From Pelecanus crispus (taxonomy: Eukaryota; Chordata; Aves; Pelecaniformes; Pelecanidae): 64,000 nt of DNA. Shown piece after piece: positions 37,901 to 52,900 of this stretch (the first letter of the stretch is position 1; each line of letters opens with the position of its first letter). The stretch lies in contig NC_134643.1 of assembly GCF_030463565.1 (NCBI RefSeq), positions 177,984,491-178,048,490 on the forward strand, read 5' to 3'. Under the pieces are notes generated by a model. It was not told the DNA's origin. It was given only the letters and a program-made list of their open reading frames with translations, and did no database searches. The position numbers and the translations under genes were made by a program.

Positions 37901-40900
37901 GGACCATGTCATAGAATCATAGAATCACAGAATGCTTTGGGTTGGAAGGGACCTTGAGAGATCATCTAGCCCAACCCCTGCAGTAAGCAGGGATTGAACC
38001 TGTGACCTTGGCGTTATTAGCACCGTGTTCTAACCAACTGAGCTAACCCGGCAGATTTTGAGTACCTCCAATAGAGACTACACAACCTCCCTGGGCAACC
38101 TGCTCCAGTGCTCAGTCACCACCACATTATAAAAAATAAAATGAAATTAAATTAAATAAATAAAGAGCGCTTCCTGATGTTCAGAGGGAACCTGGGAACC
38201 TCCTGTGTTTCTGTGTGTGCCCGTTGCCTCTGGTCCTGTCACTGGGCACTACTGAAGAGAACCTGGCTCCATCCTCTTCGCACCCTCCCTTCAGCTATTT
38301 ATATACATTGATGAGATCCCCCTGAGCCTTCTCTTCTCCAGGCTGAACAGTCCCAGCTCTCGGAGACTCTCCTCACATGCGAGATGCTCCAGGCCCTTCA
38401 TCATCCCTGTGGCCCTTTCTTGGACTCTCTCCAGCATGCCCATGTCTCTCCCGTATTGGGGAGGCCAGACCCGGGCACAGCGCTGTGGCCTCCCCAATGC
38501 TAAGCAGAGGGGAAGAGTCACCTCCCTCCACCTAAATGGCAACGCTTTGCCCAGCACAGCCCAAGGTACCCTTACAGCCGCCTTTGCGGCAAGGGCACGC
38601 TGCTGGCTCCTGTTCAAGTTCTGCACATTACAAATTCCGTGCTTTTCTTCCTAATGAAAAACTAAGGATAGCATCGGGAATTATAAGCATAGAAAACATT
38701 TCAACAGTAGGCAGGTAAACTGACAAGGTAGTTCAAGGGAGAACAGAAAACTCATCAGAAGAAATTAGTGCAACAGAACAACTTCGTGCAATTTTCATAC
38801 GGCTTCTACCACTCTTCTCTTTAAATGTCTTAAATTACAAAGAGTGATAAAGTCGCTTGCTAAAGCATTTTTCATTGTTTTTTAGGAGTCCCTCCAAATA
38901 CTGTATTCAAAGAACTATAAAGATTAAAGGGTTTATCTATACATAGAAACTACAAATGTATGCACACACATATGGAAGTATATACATGCACAGGTGCAAT
39001 ACACACATACTATTAAGAAGTCACCTTCAATGGAACTAATAGGGGTTATTGAAGGTTTTTTGGGTACTGAGCAATCAGGTCATTTAATGGCTAATCAGTG
39101 ATCCAGAAGAAGTCATAACCTGAGAAATATGTATAGCCATTTAGAGTAGTTAAGGCCAAAGAAAACAAAGCCACTTCAAAACAACCTAATATATTTCGGG
39201 ATACAGAAACCAAGTGAGAAGACAAAACACTCGATTCTAAAAAAAAAGTTGAGCAGGTCAGAAAAACAGCCTGAGCACTAGAAATGTTATGGTTCTAAAT
39301 TAAGTACAATCATTCACAAGAAAAATCTAGCATTGCAATGGATACAGCTAAAATAAAACAATTTTTAAATAAAACTGTCATTTGATTAGCAATGAGACAA
39401 ATAACAGAACATTACTAGCATACTTTTACACTAACGGCTGGTACACTCACCCTCATTTGGGATGTGTGTGTAGTTCTGACTACCCCACCACAACTCCCTG
39501 GTCTGCGAGCAGGGGAAGAAGTAAAGCCTAGTTAATGGATTTCTGTCTGTTACCTCCGTTCTTCCTCTCCTTTTGCCCTCCACTTCAGTCACCGCAACTT
39601 TCCTTCCCTACCAAGCCAGAGTATGTGCTGAGACTACCCTGAATACGCACAGACATCCATAGCAGCTCATTGGTCAAAGAGCTTATTACTGCTCCAAACC
39701 CACTTTGCCATCACCGAGGACATTAATTTTGTGTCTTCTACATGCTTTCTTGAAAGTTACCTTTCTCCAAACTATCTGTAATTTAGTAAGTTACTAAGCA
39801 TGATGGTAACTTGAGGATAGGAGAACACCACACACATGAGACTTCTTGCCTTCAAAGACCAAGTTAACAAGTCATTTGATTGTTATAGCAACTGCAATTA
39901 GGAAACAGAAAAATTCCACCCTAAGGGCTCCATACAAAAGAGTCCCATTATGCCCTTCAGTGCATTCAAAAGGTCTTTATTTTGTAGGACTCATATTCAG
40001 GGACCAAGCATTTCTGTTTATCCTGTCTTCTACTACACAGACTTTTTGGAAATCCTGAAAGGCATTAAGGTCATCCTAACGCAGCAACTTAAAGAAAAAC
40101 AGTAAGACTCTTTACTGAACACCCCATCATAAAAATCACAAGAAGTGGATTAAGCAGCTCGAGTGTTTACAACTAGAATAATAAACACGAGTTGTTCCAT
40201 GAACAGAGACCAGCTTTTGTTAGTTCTCGTTAAGTGTCCTCTCTCCTAGTCTCTCCTCAAGGCAGTAACTTCAGCCTCTCTTGGGGGACTCCGCTGGGGT
40301 AAAAAACAAAACAGAACAATAGAAAGCCACAACTGCAGCAGAATTTGCCCCAGCAAGCTGGAAATTTTGCCTATGCCAGCAGGGTCTTTATAACCACCAG
40401 CGGTGGTTATATCATTTTGTCTTAAAACTCTGCCTTGTCTTCACAGGGCGCTGATTCTCCTCTGTGCAGTCACCAGTTCGCTTGAAACCAGTAGGAACCC
40501 GACTACCTTTGAGCCTCCCCCTTCCCGTTTAATTTTGGCTTATACTGGCTGGTAAATTTAGAAGTTATTTTTGGAGACGGGGGAAGAAGAGGCCTGACAC
40601 TGCATAGGTTTCATTGCCATAGAAACCAGGCTAAAAACACTCAGAAGGGAACAGAAAACGTCTGTGTCAAGGCATTACTTATGCTACGTACTTAAATGTT
40701 ACCTGAAACAGCATTGAACATTACAAGTATAGAAATAGTATCTAAGATTTTTTTTTTTTCCCAACAGTAAGATTACTTTGCCCTCTTTTTTAATTAAAGG
40801 ACTAAGGAGAACTCGCAGGTCATCATCCCAGCAGCCTCTCAAGCTCCCAGTGAACCATTATACGGTAGTAAGCAATACAGCTGCTTTTGCCAAGATTATG

Positions 40901-43900
40901 GTCGAAACAATTGCCAGGACCTATTAAACTACAGACAACTGTAAATTAGTACCCTCCCCTGTCCCCCGCCCTCAGATTTTGAAAGCAGGACACAAAGACA
41001 TTTATTTCCTCCACATCTCAGCCTGTACACAGGCTGACTATATGGAGCTTTACAATTAAAAAAGGGACTACTTTGTTGTTAGACATATTACTCTCAAACT
41101 GTATATAAGTATTTCAGTTCTTGCTTTCACAGCCCTCCAACTACAGTACAGGCTCAAAAGTCATGATGCTCATATTCTCACTGTATATCTATGTTAGGAC
41201 ACTTCAAAGTTCAGTCGAGGAGCAATGACTCTTCTGCCACCAATGACTCAAAACCTCATGATAACTACTAAAGAGCATACAGTACAGGAAAAAAAACAAT
41301 TAGTTTCTTTCATATGATTTTTACCCTGTATTATCTTCAGGTGTCCATCCCCCCCCCACCCCAGAAAAGTTCTATAAAACAATGATTGATTTTAACTTCT
41401 GAAATCAAACAGTGAATGTCAGACCTTTCAAGCACCAAAATATTGTAGAAAATACAGCTACCTTTATTTTATAATTTCTTTTAAAAAAAAAACAACTTTA
41501 TTTAAAGAAGTACTGCATCTCCTCCTGTAATTTATTTCATTAAGTCTTATTTTGTTATTTTGTTTGTGTAATTATTTCCAAAGTAATCAGATGCAATGCC
41601 TGAAATCAGATGACACCCTACAAAGAACCTGAACTGCAAGAAAGTGCTTAGTACAGAAAAGCCTTTACTGAGGGGACTGATGCAGATGATTTTGCTCTTT
41701 AGCCTTTTCAAAATAAAAATTTAAACTGGGAGGAGAATCTCGTTCTCTACTTAACACTTTCCATTTGCCTCCAGATAGTAATTTTGTCTGATCTACAGAA
41801 GTTTGCTTGCCTGGATAAACAGTTTGCTTCATTTGTGATGAACTGACTGATTGTACAAGCATGGCAATATAGGCAAGTTATTAAAATATGCCAAATTTAA
41901 AAAAAAAAATCAGTGGAAAAGGATATAAGATGTCTTATGTCACCTGTAATACACACACACAAGATTAGAACAATGTTTTCCTGAAAAAGTGCATTAAAGT
42001 AGCACACACTAGCTCTAGTCACACTCAGTGTAACACACAAACAGCACTCACTATTTCCGTTACCTGATTTTATGCACATTTCAAAAGCTGTTTTCCCATT
42101 TCATAAAATATGATTTACAGAAATCTACATTATAAAATTATTGTGACATAATTAACTTCAACAGCACATTGCAAGTATTTTAAAAGACCTTTATAAACAT
42201 ACACTATTTTCATGGTATATGTATCATTTCTTTAGTGCAGCATAAAATTATACAGAAGATACTGCCATACGGGGGGGAAAAAAACCCCAACCTAAACAAC
42301 TAGCCAGCCTTCTTCTCCTGTTTCCTTTTATACCTTTATTACCAGCTCATCTTGACAAAGCCTGACTTCTAGGTAAGCTTTTGCCTAAGTTTTAGTAGTG
42401 ATGGTTCTGCCTGGGACACCACAGAGCTTCACAGTACCCTTACTAGCGACCGTAAATTACGATCACTTTTAATGTGTCCTCTTCTCCAGCCTTTCAAAAG
42501 ATACTACTTTTTGAAGAAGCTTGGCTCCTCCAGGTTTGACTTCACACTGAGCAGTACACGGGTTCTTTCAAACTGCATTAAAACAAATACAACACATAGA
42601 AACTCCATAATGCTGGACCTAATACTCTGCTTTGAGTAAAAACACGGAGACAACTAAGCAGATCATGCAAGGTCAACCTTGGTATGCAAACCAGTCAGTT
42701 GGTACGCTTCCTCCACAAAAAGCAACGCTCTTAGCGACAGAGGTTCATTATCTTCACTTTGTGGAAGCTAAGTGGTGTTCTTGAGTCAGTTTTTCAGACT
42801 ATGCCAAAAGGTTAACCAAAAATATCCACTTACTGCAGCTTCTAGTGCTGGAGGGAAGGGCATGAAAGACTCCTGTCAAGGTCACCTGTGGCATGCACAA
42901 AAAGCGTTCCAACATTTCTGCATTAGATTCGTGATATCTTCCATACTGGTACACAGGTATTTATTCCACAGAAGTTCTACTGTAGTAAATATGAGAGGTG
43001 TAACCAACAATAGGCTAAAAAGAAAATTGCTATCATCTTCATTATATACCTGATATTTTCATTTGCTGAAAAATTCAAAGGCCTTTTACACCTGCCTACT
43101 GGTAGCGATTTGTAAATCTGTATTAAACCGTTCCCTACAAATGAGGCTTGAAAGCAGAAGTCTCTACCTACATAAAAATAATTTCATTTCAACAAATACC
43201 CGCTGTGCATTAAATGCTTGTTTTGTAACCACATTTTGCATTTTTTCAGCTTTAGTAGTCTAAAACTAGGTTTATTCATCTGTAAATAGCAAAATACTAA
43301 TCTTGGGATTTTCAAGGGAAAAACCAAAAGGAAATCTTGAAATAAAATTTAATTCTGAAACTGTTATAAAAATACTTCATGTTGGAGACAGCTTTGACCT
43401 CTGTTTACCCATCTCTATTGTTTCTGACTGACACCTAGTAGTTTCAACAGCTCATGCTATTGACTATTACTTTTTTATTTTTAGAAAAACCCATAAAACC
43501 TATACCATTAACCCATAAACGCCACTCAAGTGCTAAGATCAATCAGCCCTAATTTAGGTCACTAGTAGCCACAGAACAATCAAAACTAAACCCAATAATC
43601 TGTAATTACACTTAGATAAGAATTATAAGAGTGGAAGAGATAAATAGATCGTTCTGCAATTTTTGTTTGTTTGTTTATCAGGAAAAAACACATATCCACA
43701 ACAGCCTTTGAAAGAAATATTTCACAATTTTGTAAAATACAAGAATTCTTGGAGGGGAAAAAAAAAAACCAAACCACCAAACCACATTGTATTTTACCTT
43801 ACTAGCTTTCTCCTCATTATCAGTTCTTATCCTCTACCAATAAGGTAGTTTACAGCAATATCATACCTTTTTCTTCAAATTCCTCTTGTAACACCAACTT

Positions 43901-46900
43901 ACTACAAACCCATGCAGACCAGACTGTTAACTTCCCAGCTAGTTAGTAGGAAGGCAGCTATTTACAGTTCAGCACCAAACGCAATCTCTCCTGAAACACT
44001 CCTGGCCACAGCCACAACACTGAAGAAACATCATCCTCTAGAGACTGGGCAGCCTTCAGATTAATAAATACTCTACTAAAGTACAAAACGATTAAGCTTA
44101 TAAGGCACTTCAGTACATTCCAGTAAGACACAAAAGTCCAGCAACTTCCAGCTACTTTTTGCTTTTATGGATTTAAAACTGATCCAATTTGATCAGAATT
44201 CCTCACTGCACAGAACAGATCCACATCATTTTTTTCCCACCCACCCATCAATTGGCAAGCATCAACTATCACATACCCAAATCTAGCAACAGCCCTTCAT
44301 GACAGTGGAGTGGGTTTTTTTTTCCCCTTGATGCATCTCTGCAGAAAGTTTTCAACAGCAGTTGGTATGTTAGAAGGTCAAAGGTGTAAAATCTGCACTA
44401 GAAGCAGGAAAGCAGAACAGAAGTCCATTGCTGCCATTCCACAGCTGTGTAGAAATACCAAGTGTGTCTGCTAAATAAGGATTAGGTACCATGGAAACCC
44501 ACAACCTCTGGAGGCAAACTTCTACTGAAAAGAATCCAAAGAGATTTATACTGAGTGTTGTTGAAAAATATGTTGCAACAGAATGGCTTTTCTGCCAAAG
44601 TGAGACTCCTCATGTAAAAATAAAGTGATCCACAGCAATTTAAAGTGTTTTACATGCACTTCACTTAAGTGATAGTTAAATCATTTTAGTCAGTTCTCTT
44701 TTAACCAGGGATCTTTAATCTATTGGATTTTTCAAGGTTTGTTTTTTTTTTTTTAATATAGAAGCTTATAAGCATGTCAAAAAAAACCAAAATCCCACAA
44801 TGTTGATGATCAGGACTTTGTGAAGGGAGAAAAATGACATAAGATTGTTTTTTATATATATAAAAATATGTATATATAAAAAAAATATGTGTGTGTGTGT
44901 GTGTGTAGGCAGATATAGAGAGCGAGATATATAGATATGTCTCTGCATCCCAATGGCTACTTTACATATAACATTTTACTTGCTCTGTCATTTTTCATGG
45001 ATTATAATCCAGGTTTAAACAACTAGTTACACATTTAACAGAAAAACATAAACATTTGCATTCATTCCCTATGGCTTCTAAGACACCTACTCTTTCCAAT
45101 CCCCCACATTAACAGCAAAAGTGGAGCTATTAGTAAAGGACAGTAACATACCATGTGTCAGGATAAGAACTCTTTTAGAAAAATAAATATGCCAAGACTA
45201 ATGCTGCTAGGAGTGTAGAGTTATCCTTTAAAATACATCAATTTCTCCCCACTTATTTTTTTAGGTTTCTTCTCTACTAAACGGCTAGTCAGAAATATAT
45301 AGGAATACTGGAGTTTTGGTATGATCCAAACAGATATATGCTTCATATTTATTGTAAAATTATACATCAAGAATAGTTTCCAAGAGGTTTTCCTATTGCA
45401 TGGTTATAGAAATTGTGAAATTTGTCAACAGAAACCTGAAATCTCTAATACTAATAAAGACTATAGCTGGGACCAACTTTTTTCAAATCTTCAAGCACTA
45501 GAAGAAAAAAAAGTGTCTAGAAGAAAAAAAAGTGTCTAGAAGAAAAAGCTTACTCTAGAGCTTGTACACTATGAAGTACTGCAACTCTTGAGTTACTCTA
45601 GAATTTAGAAGTTACAAAAAAGATTACCATGTATCATGTAGTCTTCTGTTTGTCAAATGGTAACTCACGAACAGCTCGAGGCACTGGTTTAAATTCTACA
45701 AACAAACTACAGAATAAGGCTCTTCTCCTTGAAAACTTTCTAGTTAGAAGTAAGAGTGTATAATACCGACCCATTAATAAAACAGAAGCATGTTACTGAG
45801 ACCAGCGGTCAGTCTAAGGAACTGTTTTGTTTCCAACACAATCATCAGGAGATACACATGCAGCACACAAGCCTTAGTCACTTATTTGCCACCCATTTTC
45901 CTCAGACTCCTGTTATATTACGGCTGGAAAAGTGTACATCTCTGCCTCTTCCATCTGCATCTGTTATCGATTTGATGTGTGTGAATTTGTGTTCCTGAAT
46001 CTGTTAGTACTACCTGCCTCAATGATCTTGTGTATTTAACAAACTGCGTTATGTTTGCTTCTTCTCTTTTCTGTGATTCAAACCAAATTTCAGTGAGCGC
46101 TCTCCGGTTTTAGTATTGCACAATTCGGTGAACAACAGCTCTGCAACTGCTTTGCCCACTGCATTGGTGACTTTGTAAGCGTCGATCGCTTCCAACTGCC
46201 ACCACCTGTTTCAGACGCCGCTTTTACGAAGGCTGTTCCCCTTTACCTTCTGTAGCTCCTCTAGGCTCCTCTTGCGAGACCCCAAAACTGCATACAGTGC
46301 CCAACATGTGGGCAGGTCCCAGGTTTCATACAATGATGCTTCCTGTTCATTCTCACTATCTTCCCCGATGATGGACAATATTTTATCAGGATTTGTTGGC
46401 AGCTGCCGCTAACCAACAGCTTCAGCAAGCCATCAGTGACAGCTCCAAGAATTGCAAGTCGAAAGGTCATGTCTTTGCTTACCAGCAGTTTTATAGAATC
46501 AGTACAGAAAGTAGATCCCAGTCACTCTGAAGTCACACAGAACATACAAAACATGTAAAAGTGGAGGGAATAGGAAAGCCTGTAAAATTAGGAAATGGAC
46601 AGGGCTGTCACCAAAAGCAAACTCAATATTCAACAGCTGGTTCCACCTTCCATTTTAGCCTACATTTATCTGGGCTGAAAAATTCAATGTTGATTGAAAA
46701 AGCAGAGTATTTCTCTAAATATATTACGCATGTTTCAACAAAAAGCCCAAGTACAGTAGAAAGGTTCATGCACAATGCTACCTGATGAAGATGATGCAGG
46801 AAGATGCTAAAAATGACAAATTCATTTTATAGGGGGAGGGATAAAGAAAAAAAAAAGGAGGTTTTCCCTGGAGAAGTATCATGGTAACTGAACTGCAGAA

Positions 46901-49900
46901 GGAGCATACAGTTTCACCTTAATTCCCCGATTTGAGAGAGGCAGGGAAAAAATTACTTGAGTTTGCATCTCCTGTATCACAGGTAAGTAAGTGTCCTTGA
47001 AAATTCTGCAGTAAAACTCTTAAGAAAAACTTCAAATATCTCAACTTCATTGACAACACAGAGGTTTGATTGCTTGTGTATTTGAATAAAGCTAGTCAAG
47101 CAGGAACAGTTTCCTACTCTACAGTACTGGTTAACCCAAAATGAAATCATTAGTTAAATAATACATAAATCAGAGGATATTATTTATCAATAAGATCAAA
47201 CCTTCTTTCTTTTATGACACAGTTTATTCTTATTAGAGGCTTAATTGTGCCTGACCTTTTCAGCATCTCTCATTTACTTAGGAACTGGAAAATGGAGTAC
47301 TCAAGCTCCACAATTTAAGATATCAGTAAATCAAATCATTAGAGAGGTAATACAGACAGAAATTTCAACAGCTTAAAAAACCCACACACATACACAACAC
47401 CTGCTGAACACAGTTTGTGCAGTGCATGCAGAAGAACAGGCTCTACTGAAAAGATCCTCATTTTGATTTGAGGTCTTCTTTCTCTTCCATCCACTACGGG
47501 ACTCACAGCTTTAATAAAGTTTAGTAGCAAAGACAAACACAACTTGCCCAACAACAATGAACATTAAAGGCCCTTTCTTTAAAGAATGCATTTTTGTCTC
47601 AACAGATAGTATTGAGTTTTTTCAACCCTACTATTAGAGCTGAAGAGTGTCAACTAAGCATTTTAAAGCAAGCCTACAAAATATGTGGCCCAAAGGACAA
47701 TTCTCTGGATCTCTCAGTCACAAGATAGATGACGCACACATCTAGAGGCAGGCACTTTGCAGCAGGTCAGATGGGGTTTGATTATAAGGCAGCTAAACAA
47801 AAACAACAAAAAAACCCAGCAGTCTAAGAAGCTCAGCTCTTCAGAGGGGAGTAGAAGATGACCAAAATAGTGCTACCTGTAAACCACAGGGAATATTTTT
47901 AGAAAGAAAAAAAAAAAAAAAAGTAGCAGGCATTGACGTATGTGAGAAAGGAACATGGGCTCATCACCAGCTGTGGCCCAGCACTGAAGGGCTTTAGCGG
48001 CCTGCTCATTTGTTTGACTTATGCACTCTCAATCTAGAATTTGGAACAGGTTTTTGAAGTAAACAGCTTGTGCAAGTCTTTTTCCTAATCATTTCTACGC
48101 ATTTGATGCAAGTCAATTTTGTGACAACTCTGGAATTTCAACTGAGAGTCTTAATGCCTCAGTACATTCCTTAAAAACACCTTAAGTACTGTTTCCTTTA
48201 AATTCCAACATATGACAGTTGACTCAAAATACCATGATCAAAATGGACAATTGGCCTCAGTATCACCCAGGACTCTTATCCCAATTGTCTCATGCTTTAC
48301 CAAAGGCATCACTCACTTCTCAAAGATGACAAGTGTTAACTACACTAACCATTACCAAAGCAATGCTTAAACATGTACTTTACAAAAAAAAAAAAAAAAA
48401 AAAAAAACCAACCAAAAAAACCCAAAAACCCAAAAACCAAAACCACACCACCCTTACTTCGTGCAATAAGGAGATAACTGATTCTGTAAGCATCCCCTTG
48501 TCAATAACTTTTCCTCAAGGCTGCTCTACATAACCTTTTCAGATTAATCAGGGAATCAAAACACGTTCAATAATTCAAGCTACATATCCACCTTTACCTA
48601 GGACATGGTTCTGACCTCTCCTACAACAATAATCAGTCAACATTAATAGGATTACTGTCAGAAGGTAAAATATTGTTCAAAGCTAAAATGGACAAACTAT
48701 GTTTGTGAATATGTTAAGTCACCATACAGTAGTTGGAGACCAAAATTTTTCTTAATTTTTTTTTACTGGAAAGCCACGTTTTACAAGAAGATAGATGACA
48801 AATCTCTGCCAAACACCTTGAACAGTAACTCAAGAAAAAGAAAAATGGGATTACAAACAGAAGTAATATACAGGTTAGTGTCCAGAGTTTGTCGTGTCTA
48901 CACCACTCAAAGTTTGGAGGCTTGTTTTCTAAATCGTTAGGTCCATTCCAAACACAGCTGGAGGAGGCACAGCCAGGGATAGGGTGGGAGGGTGACTCAG
49001 TATCTAATGTTTTGGCTGTAGAGTGACTGAGGAGTAAACTAGACTGTATCAGTTTTACACCAATCTTAGCCTACGGTAATGGAAACGATGCTTAAGTGGA
49101 ATAAACAGTTAAATGTTAAAATGGAAATACATTTTCCACTTTCACTGTAAATCTCAAAGCCGTAAGGCACCCGCATCCTGACATGTGCCGTGAGCCCCGG
49201 CTGTGCAAGTCTGAAATTACTTCAGCACAAAACAGAAGAAATTAGTCATTTTCATTAAAAACACAGCTGGCGAAGGGGGTGCCCACTTTACTAAAATCAG
49301 CTAGCTGTGACAGTACTTGTCCAGGAAGTGGGAGACTTAAGCCTGAGGCAGCTCAAACCCACAGCCCTGGCTGTGCAATAGATCAGTTCAGTAGGAAGAG
49401 CTGGCAGTGCCTCTCCAACCTAAGCAGTTGCCAATTTTTTCCTTCTTTTTTTTACTCATAATCTCTTAGGATTACTTTTCTTCTCTGTTTGAAAATGGCT
49501 TGCCTAATGTGGGTGTACTGGTATATGTCCATTTGTTCATACTGCAGGGGGGTTGGGCTCGATGATCTCTCAAGGTCCCTTCCAACCCAAAGCGTTCTAT
49601 GATTCTATGATTCCCCTTTCCAAAGTAGCTGACGGACCGGAAGTCTACAAGGAGGTTTGAGGCTATGAAACTCAACACAACATTCAAATCTATGACTGTA
49701 AACCGAGCACTGAGGTCTCGGAAAGTTAGGTGTGATGACATTGCCAGTTGCCACATCTTCCTTGTTTTGTCAACACTGTCACTGGGAAGAAAGTTTCAAA
49801 ATAAGCCTAGAATTAGCCAGTTGTCACAGATGTTCCACATCTAGAAGACTGCTACTAACATTTTGTATTAATGTAGCGCTTGATTTCTGAGATTATCCTA

Positions 49901-52900
49901 ATGTGGTTCCTACCACATTTTTCAGATACAAACAAGCTGAGAGAGCACTTAGAGTTTCTCTTTTTTAAAGTAGTGTGAAAAGAACATCTAGCTTCACCAC
50001 ACAGCTGACTTCTACTACGAACCCTGCTATTTGAAGGCATTTTATTCCTGCTACTGAACTTCTGCCTTTTTTAATAGGATTACAAGACTTACTAGATGTG
50101 GCATGTACGCATGCCACAGCCTGAAGCTGTCCTTTTACATTACACGACTTAGTGTCAATGCTCAGATCACATACATCTTTCTTTTGGTTTTCTGCGTCTT
50201 TCAAAAACCTAAAAATCCACAGTTTCACAAGATAGGCTCAGCCACGCCAACAGCTTGCTGCCACCCGAAAGTACCGGTCCTGTTCTTACCCTCTCTTCCT
50301 GCACTACCCTTGTGCAGACTCAACCAAGACCTTTGGAGAAAAATACGAGTGGAACAACCCAGGTACGTCTTTCTGGTTTTTACTACTCATTTTATTTTGC
50401 TCAGCACAGTAAAACCGGTGCCCCATATGATTAAACCAATTTGTGTGCAGCGCTGATAAAAACCACCGTATGTCCCTCTGTGCCCACGCCAAAAAGAAAG
50501 GAAACTGCCCACACACCGCAACCTGTGCCCACAAAGAACCAGAAAGCTATCGTAACCGCTGCTGCTCCTCTTGTACCAGTGAGCCAGCATTTCTTCTTGT
50601 GAATCAGTTGCAGAGCTGGGTGCTGTATCTTTCGGAGAAAGAGAGATCCAAAAACCAGACACTGATGGCCACACACAAAGTTAGACCATCCTGCTTTAAA
50701 TTTACAAAGGGGAACAGACATTAAGGACTTGTACCTGTGTGGTACCCTCAGCACCTTGATCTGGGAGGAACACACAAAGAGATATGGCATTTATTTCCTT
50801 GTTCACATGAAACATGAAAGTACTTAAAAACTTAACTAAAAAGTGAAAAAATATGTGAAATTTATTACTTTTTTAAGCATTAACTGCATCACTACTGTAT
50901 CTGCAAACATACCTCGACATTTATAATTTTTCTTCTTCATTTGTGGCAGGACTCTTCATTAAAAAAATAGGGAAAAGTGTTTATAAGAATATTAAAGCTA
51001 TTCTTTCAAGAAAAAAAAAAAACCCACTGTTTAATAGACAAATTTGTCACAGGTAAAAATGTTAAAGAAACAAATTCAGAATTTAAAATGCTTATTATTA
51101 AATTCCAAAAACCAATTAAGATGCAAGGACAGCCCATTGTTTGAAAGTGTCATTTACCTAATTTCAGAAGATCCTCATTTGCCCTTTTCAGAAGATCCTC
51201 ATTTGCCCTTCTAAGCTGTCAAAGGTCTATACTAGGTATTTCACATGCAAAAAGCCAGTGCACTGAAAAATTTCATCTTCAATGCTTAAGAGGTTCGTAT
51301 CACTAAAAATATCAGCGCAACTATCACAAGCAGGAAACAGTAATGCTTATCACTTAATGTGCCTTTACTCAATATTTTTTGGTACTATAAACATAGTCCC
51401 CTAAACGCAGCATTTTATCTCCCAGTTATGAGTTCACCAAATCTGTGGATAGCAACAGAATTTCCCTAACGTAAGCTAGCCTGATCTGTTCAGTAACACC
51501 AGTTACGTAAGAGTTCTCCAAAGACAATAAATATTATAGAAAATATGCTAGATATAAGCTAGGGGTCTTACATCAAGGGTGTAGAATAAACAATATTTGG
51601 GGTTTTATTGGCCGATCACTATTAGGCTCGGTCCCGTGAAAAGACAGGGAGGAGGAAGAGATTTTTCTTCATGCACATTTCCTGTGTAGGCTGACTTTAT
51701 TGTGTTTGAGACCTACAAAGACACCTTGACTTTGATCAAGGCTTTTAGCCAGATAACATTGTGAGAGTAAAGAGTCAATGACAACGGAGTTAAGAGATAC
51801 AGAGAATTAAGCCTTATCTGAGGCAACTGTAAAACTAGTTCCAACACATAGCATTATGCAGGCAAATGGATTGGAATGAAGCATTCACAGCAGCAATTTT
51901 CATCTCTTAGCCCTGTTTCTAAAAAGCACACACAACTTACATTCATACAAGATTCACACACCTTTTAAAAATCACAATTTCTTTACCCCTGTATAGTGCT
52001 GTACAACAGGCAGGCTGCCACCTCAGAGCCTTGCATCACACATCTCTTACCAACCCTGCCAAACCCAGGTGTTAGTGGCATGGCAAGTTCAGTGACAGCT
52101 AAACTGGTATCCATGTGGATCGCTGCCTTTGGCTCCGTCCGTCCCAGTTTGCTACATACCCACTTCACCACTCACCTATCCACCTCTGACCACCCCGTAA
52201 GTCCAAGACTGATGACTACCTGCCCCCAGATTGATAACCCAAAGCTTTAATCAAGACAGACTGGGGGGAGCGGTGAGTTGATGATAATTCTTAAGCAGTT
52301 CAGCATCCCTTCAATGGGATTTCTGTGCCTAAATCACTCATATGCACATGAAGTCTTCCCTCATGACTCGGCTATCTGGAAAATCACATTTCACAGAAAA
52401 AAAAGGCAATCCTGAGCCTTAATACTTAGTTGATTACCCAGTTTTACACACTGCAGAAAACAGCTGCATTTCTTTTGCTTTGTTTCAGTATACATTCACA
52501 AAGCATCACTGAAATCACTTTCTGCAAACAAGCTGGACTAGGACCAGACATTTCAGACAAGACAGTAATGCCCAAATTAAGGTCAGATGACAAAGAGCTA
52601 GAAGGTAAAAAGAATCGGGAGAATGATCACTGAAGAATTTTTATTATGATTTATGATGATTTTCCTAAAGTTTATGCCTCAGTTCCCTTACCCAACAACA
52701 GCCAGAATAGGGGAAGAGAAAGAAAACAATACAATAAGGAAAAGACACAACTGAACTGACTATACCTTTAATGAACGTCAAATTTAAGACACGTCTACCA
52801 ACAAGATTGCAGCATGCAAGTGACTAAGGGGGAAAAAAAAAAAAAAAAAAAAAAAAGGAAGTAAAGCAAGACAACAAAGGGTGGCTAATTTACTTCTGAT

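Noticed and set aside
37985..38054. tRNA-Ile(AAT) gene
   Set aside because: The A and B boxes are recognisable, but the 3' acceptor strand is replaced by a CR1-like tail, so it is a SINE head.
38291..38626. 111-codon minus-strand frame that looks protein-like
   Set aside because: It is the decayed C-terminal end of CR1 ORF2, not a host gene, so it is annotated under the CR1 element.
51163..51210. CRISPR-like repeat
   Set aside because: Only two units, no spacers, and the genome is a vertebrate.
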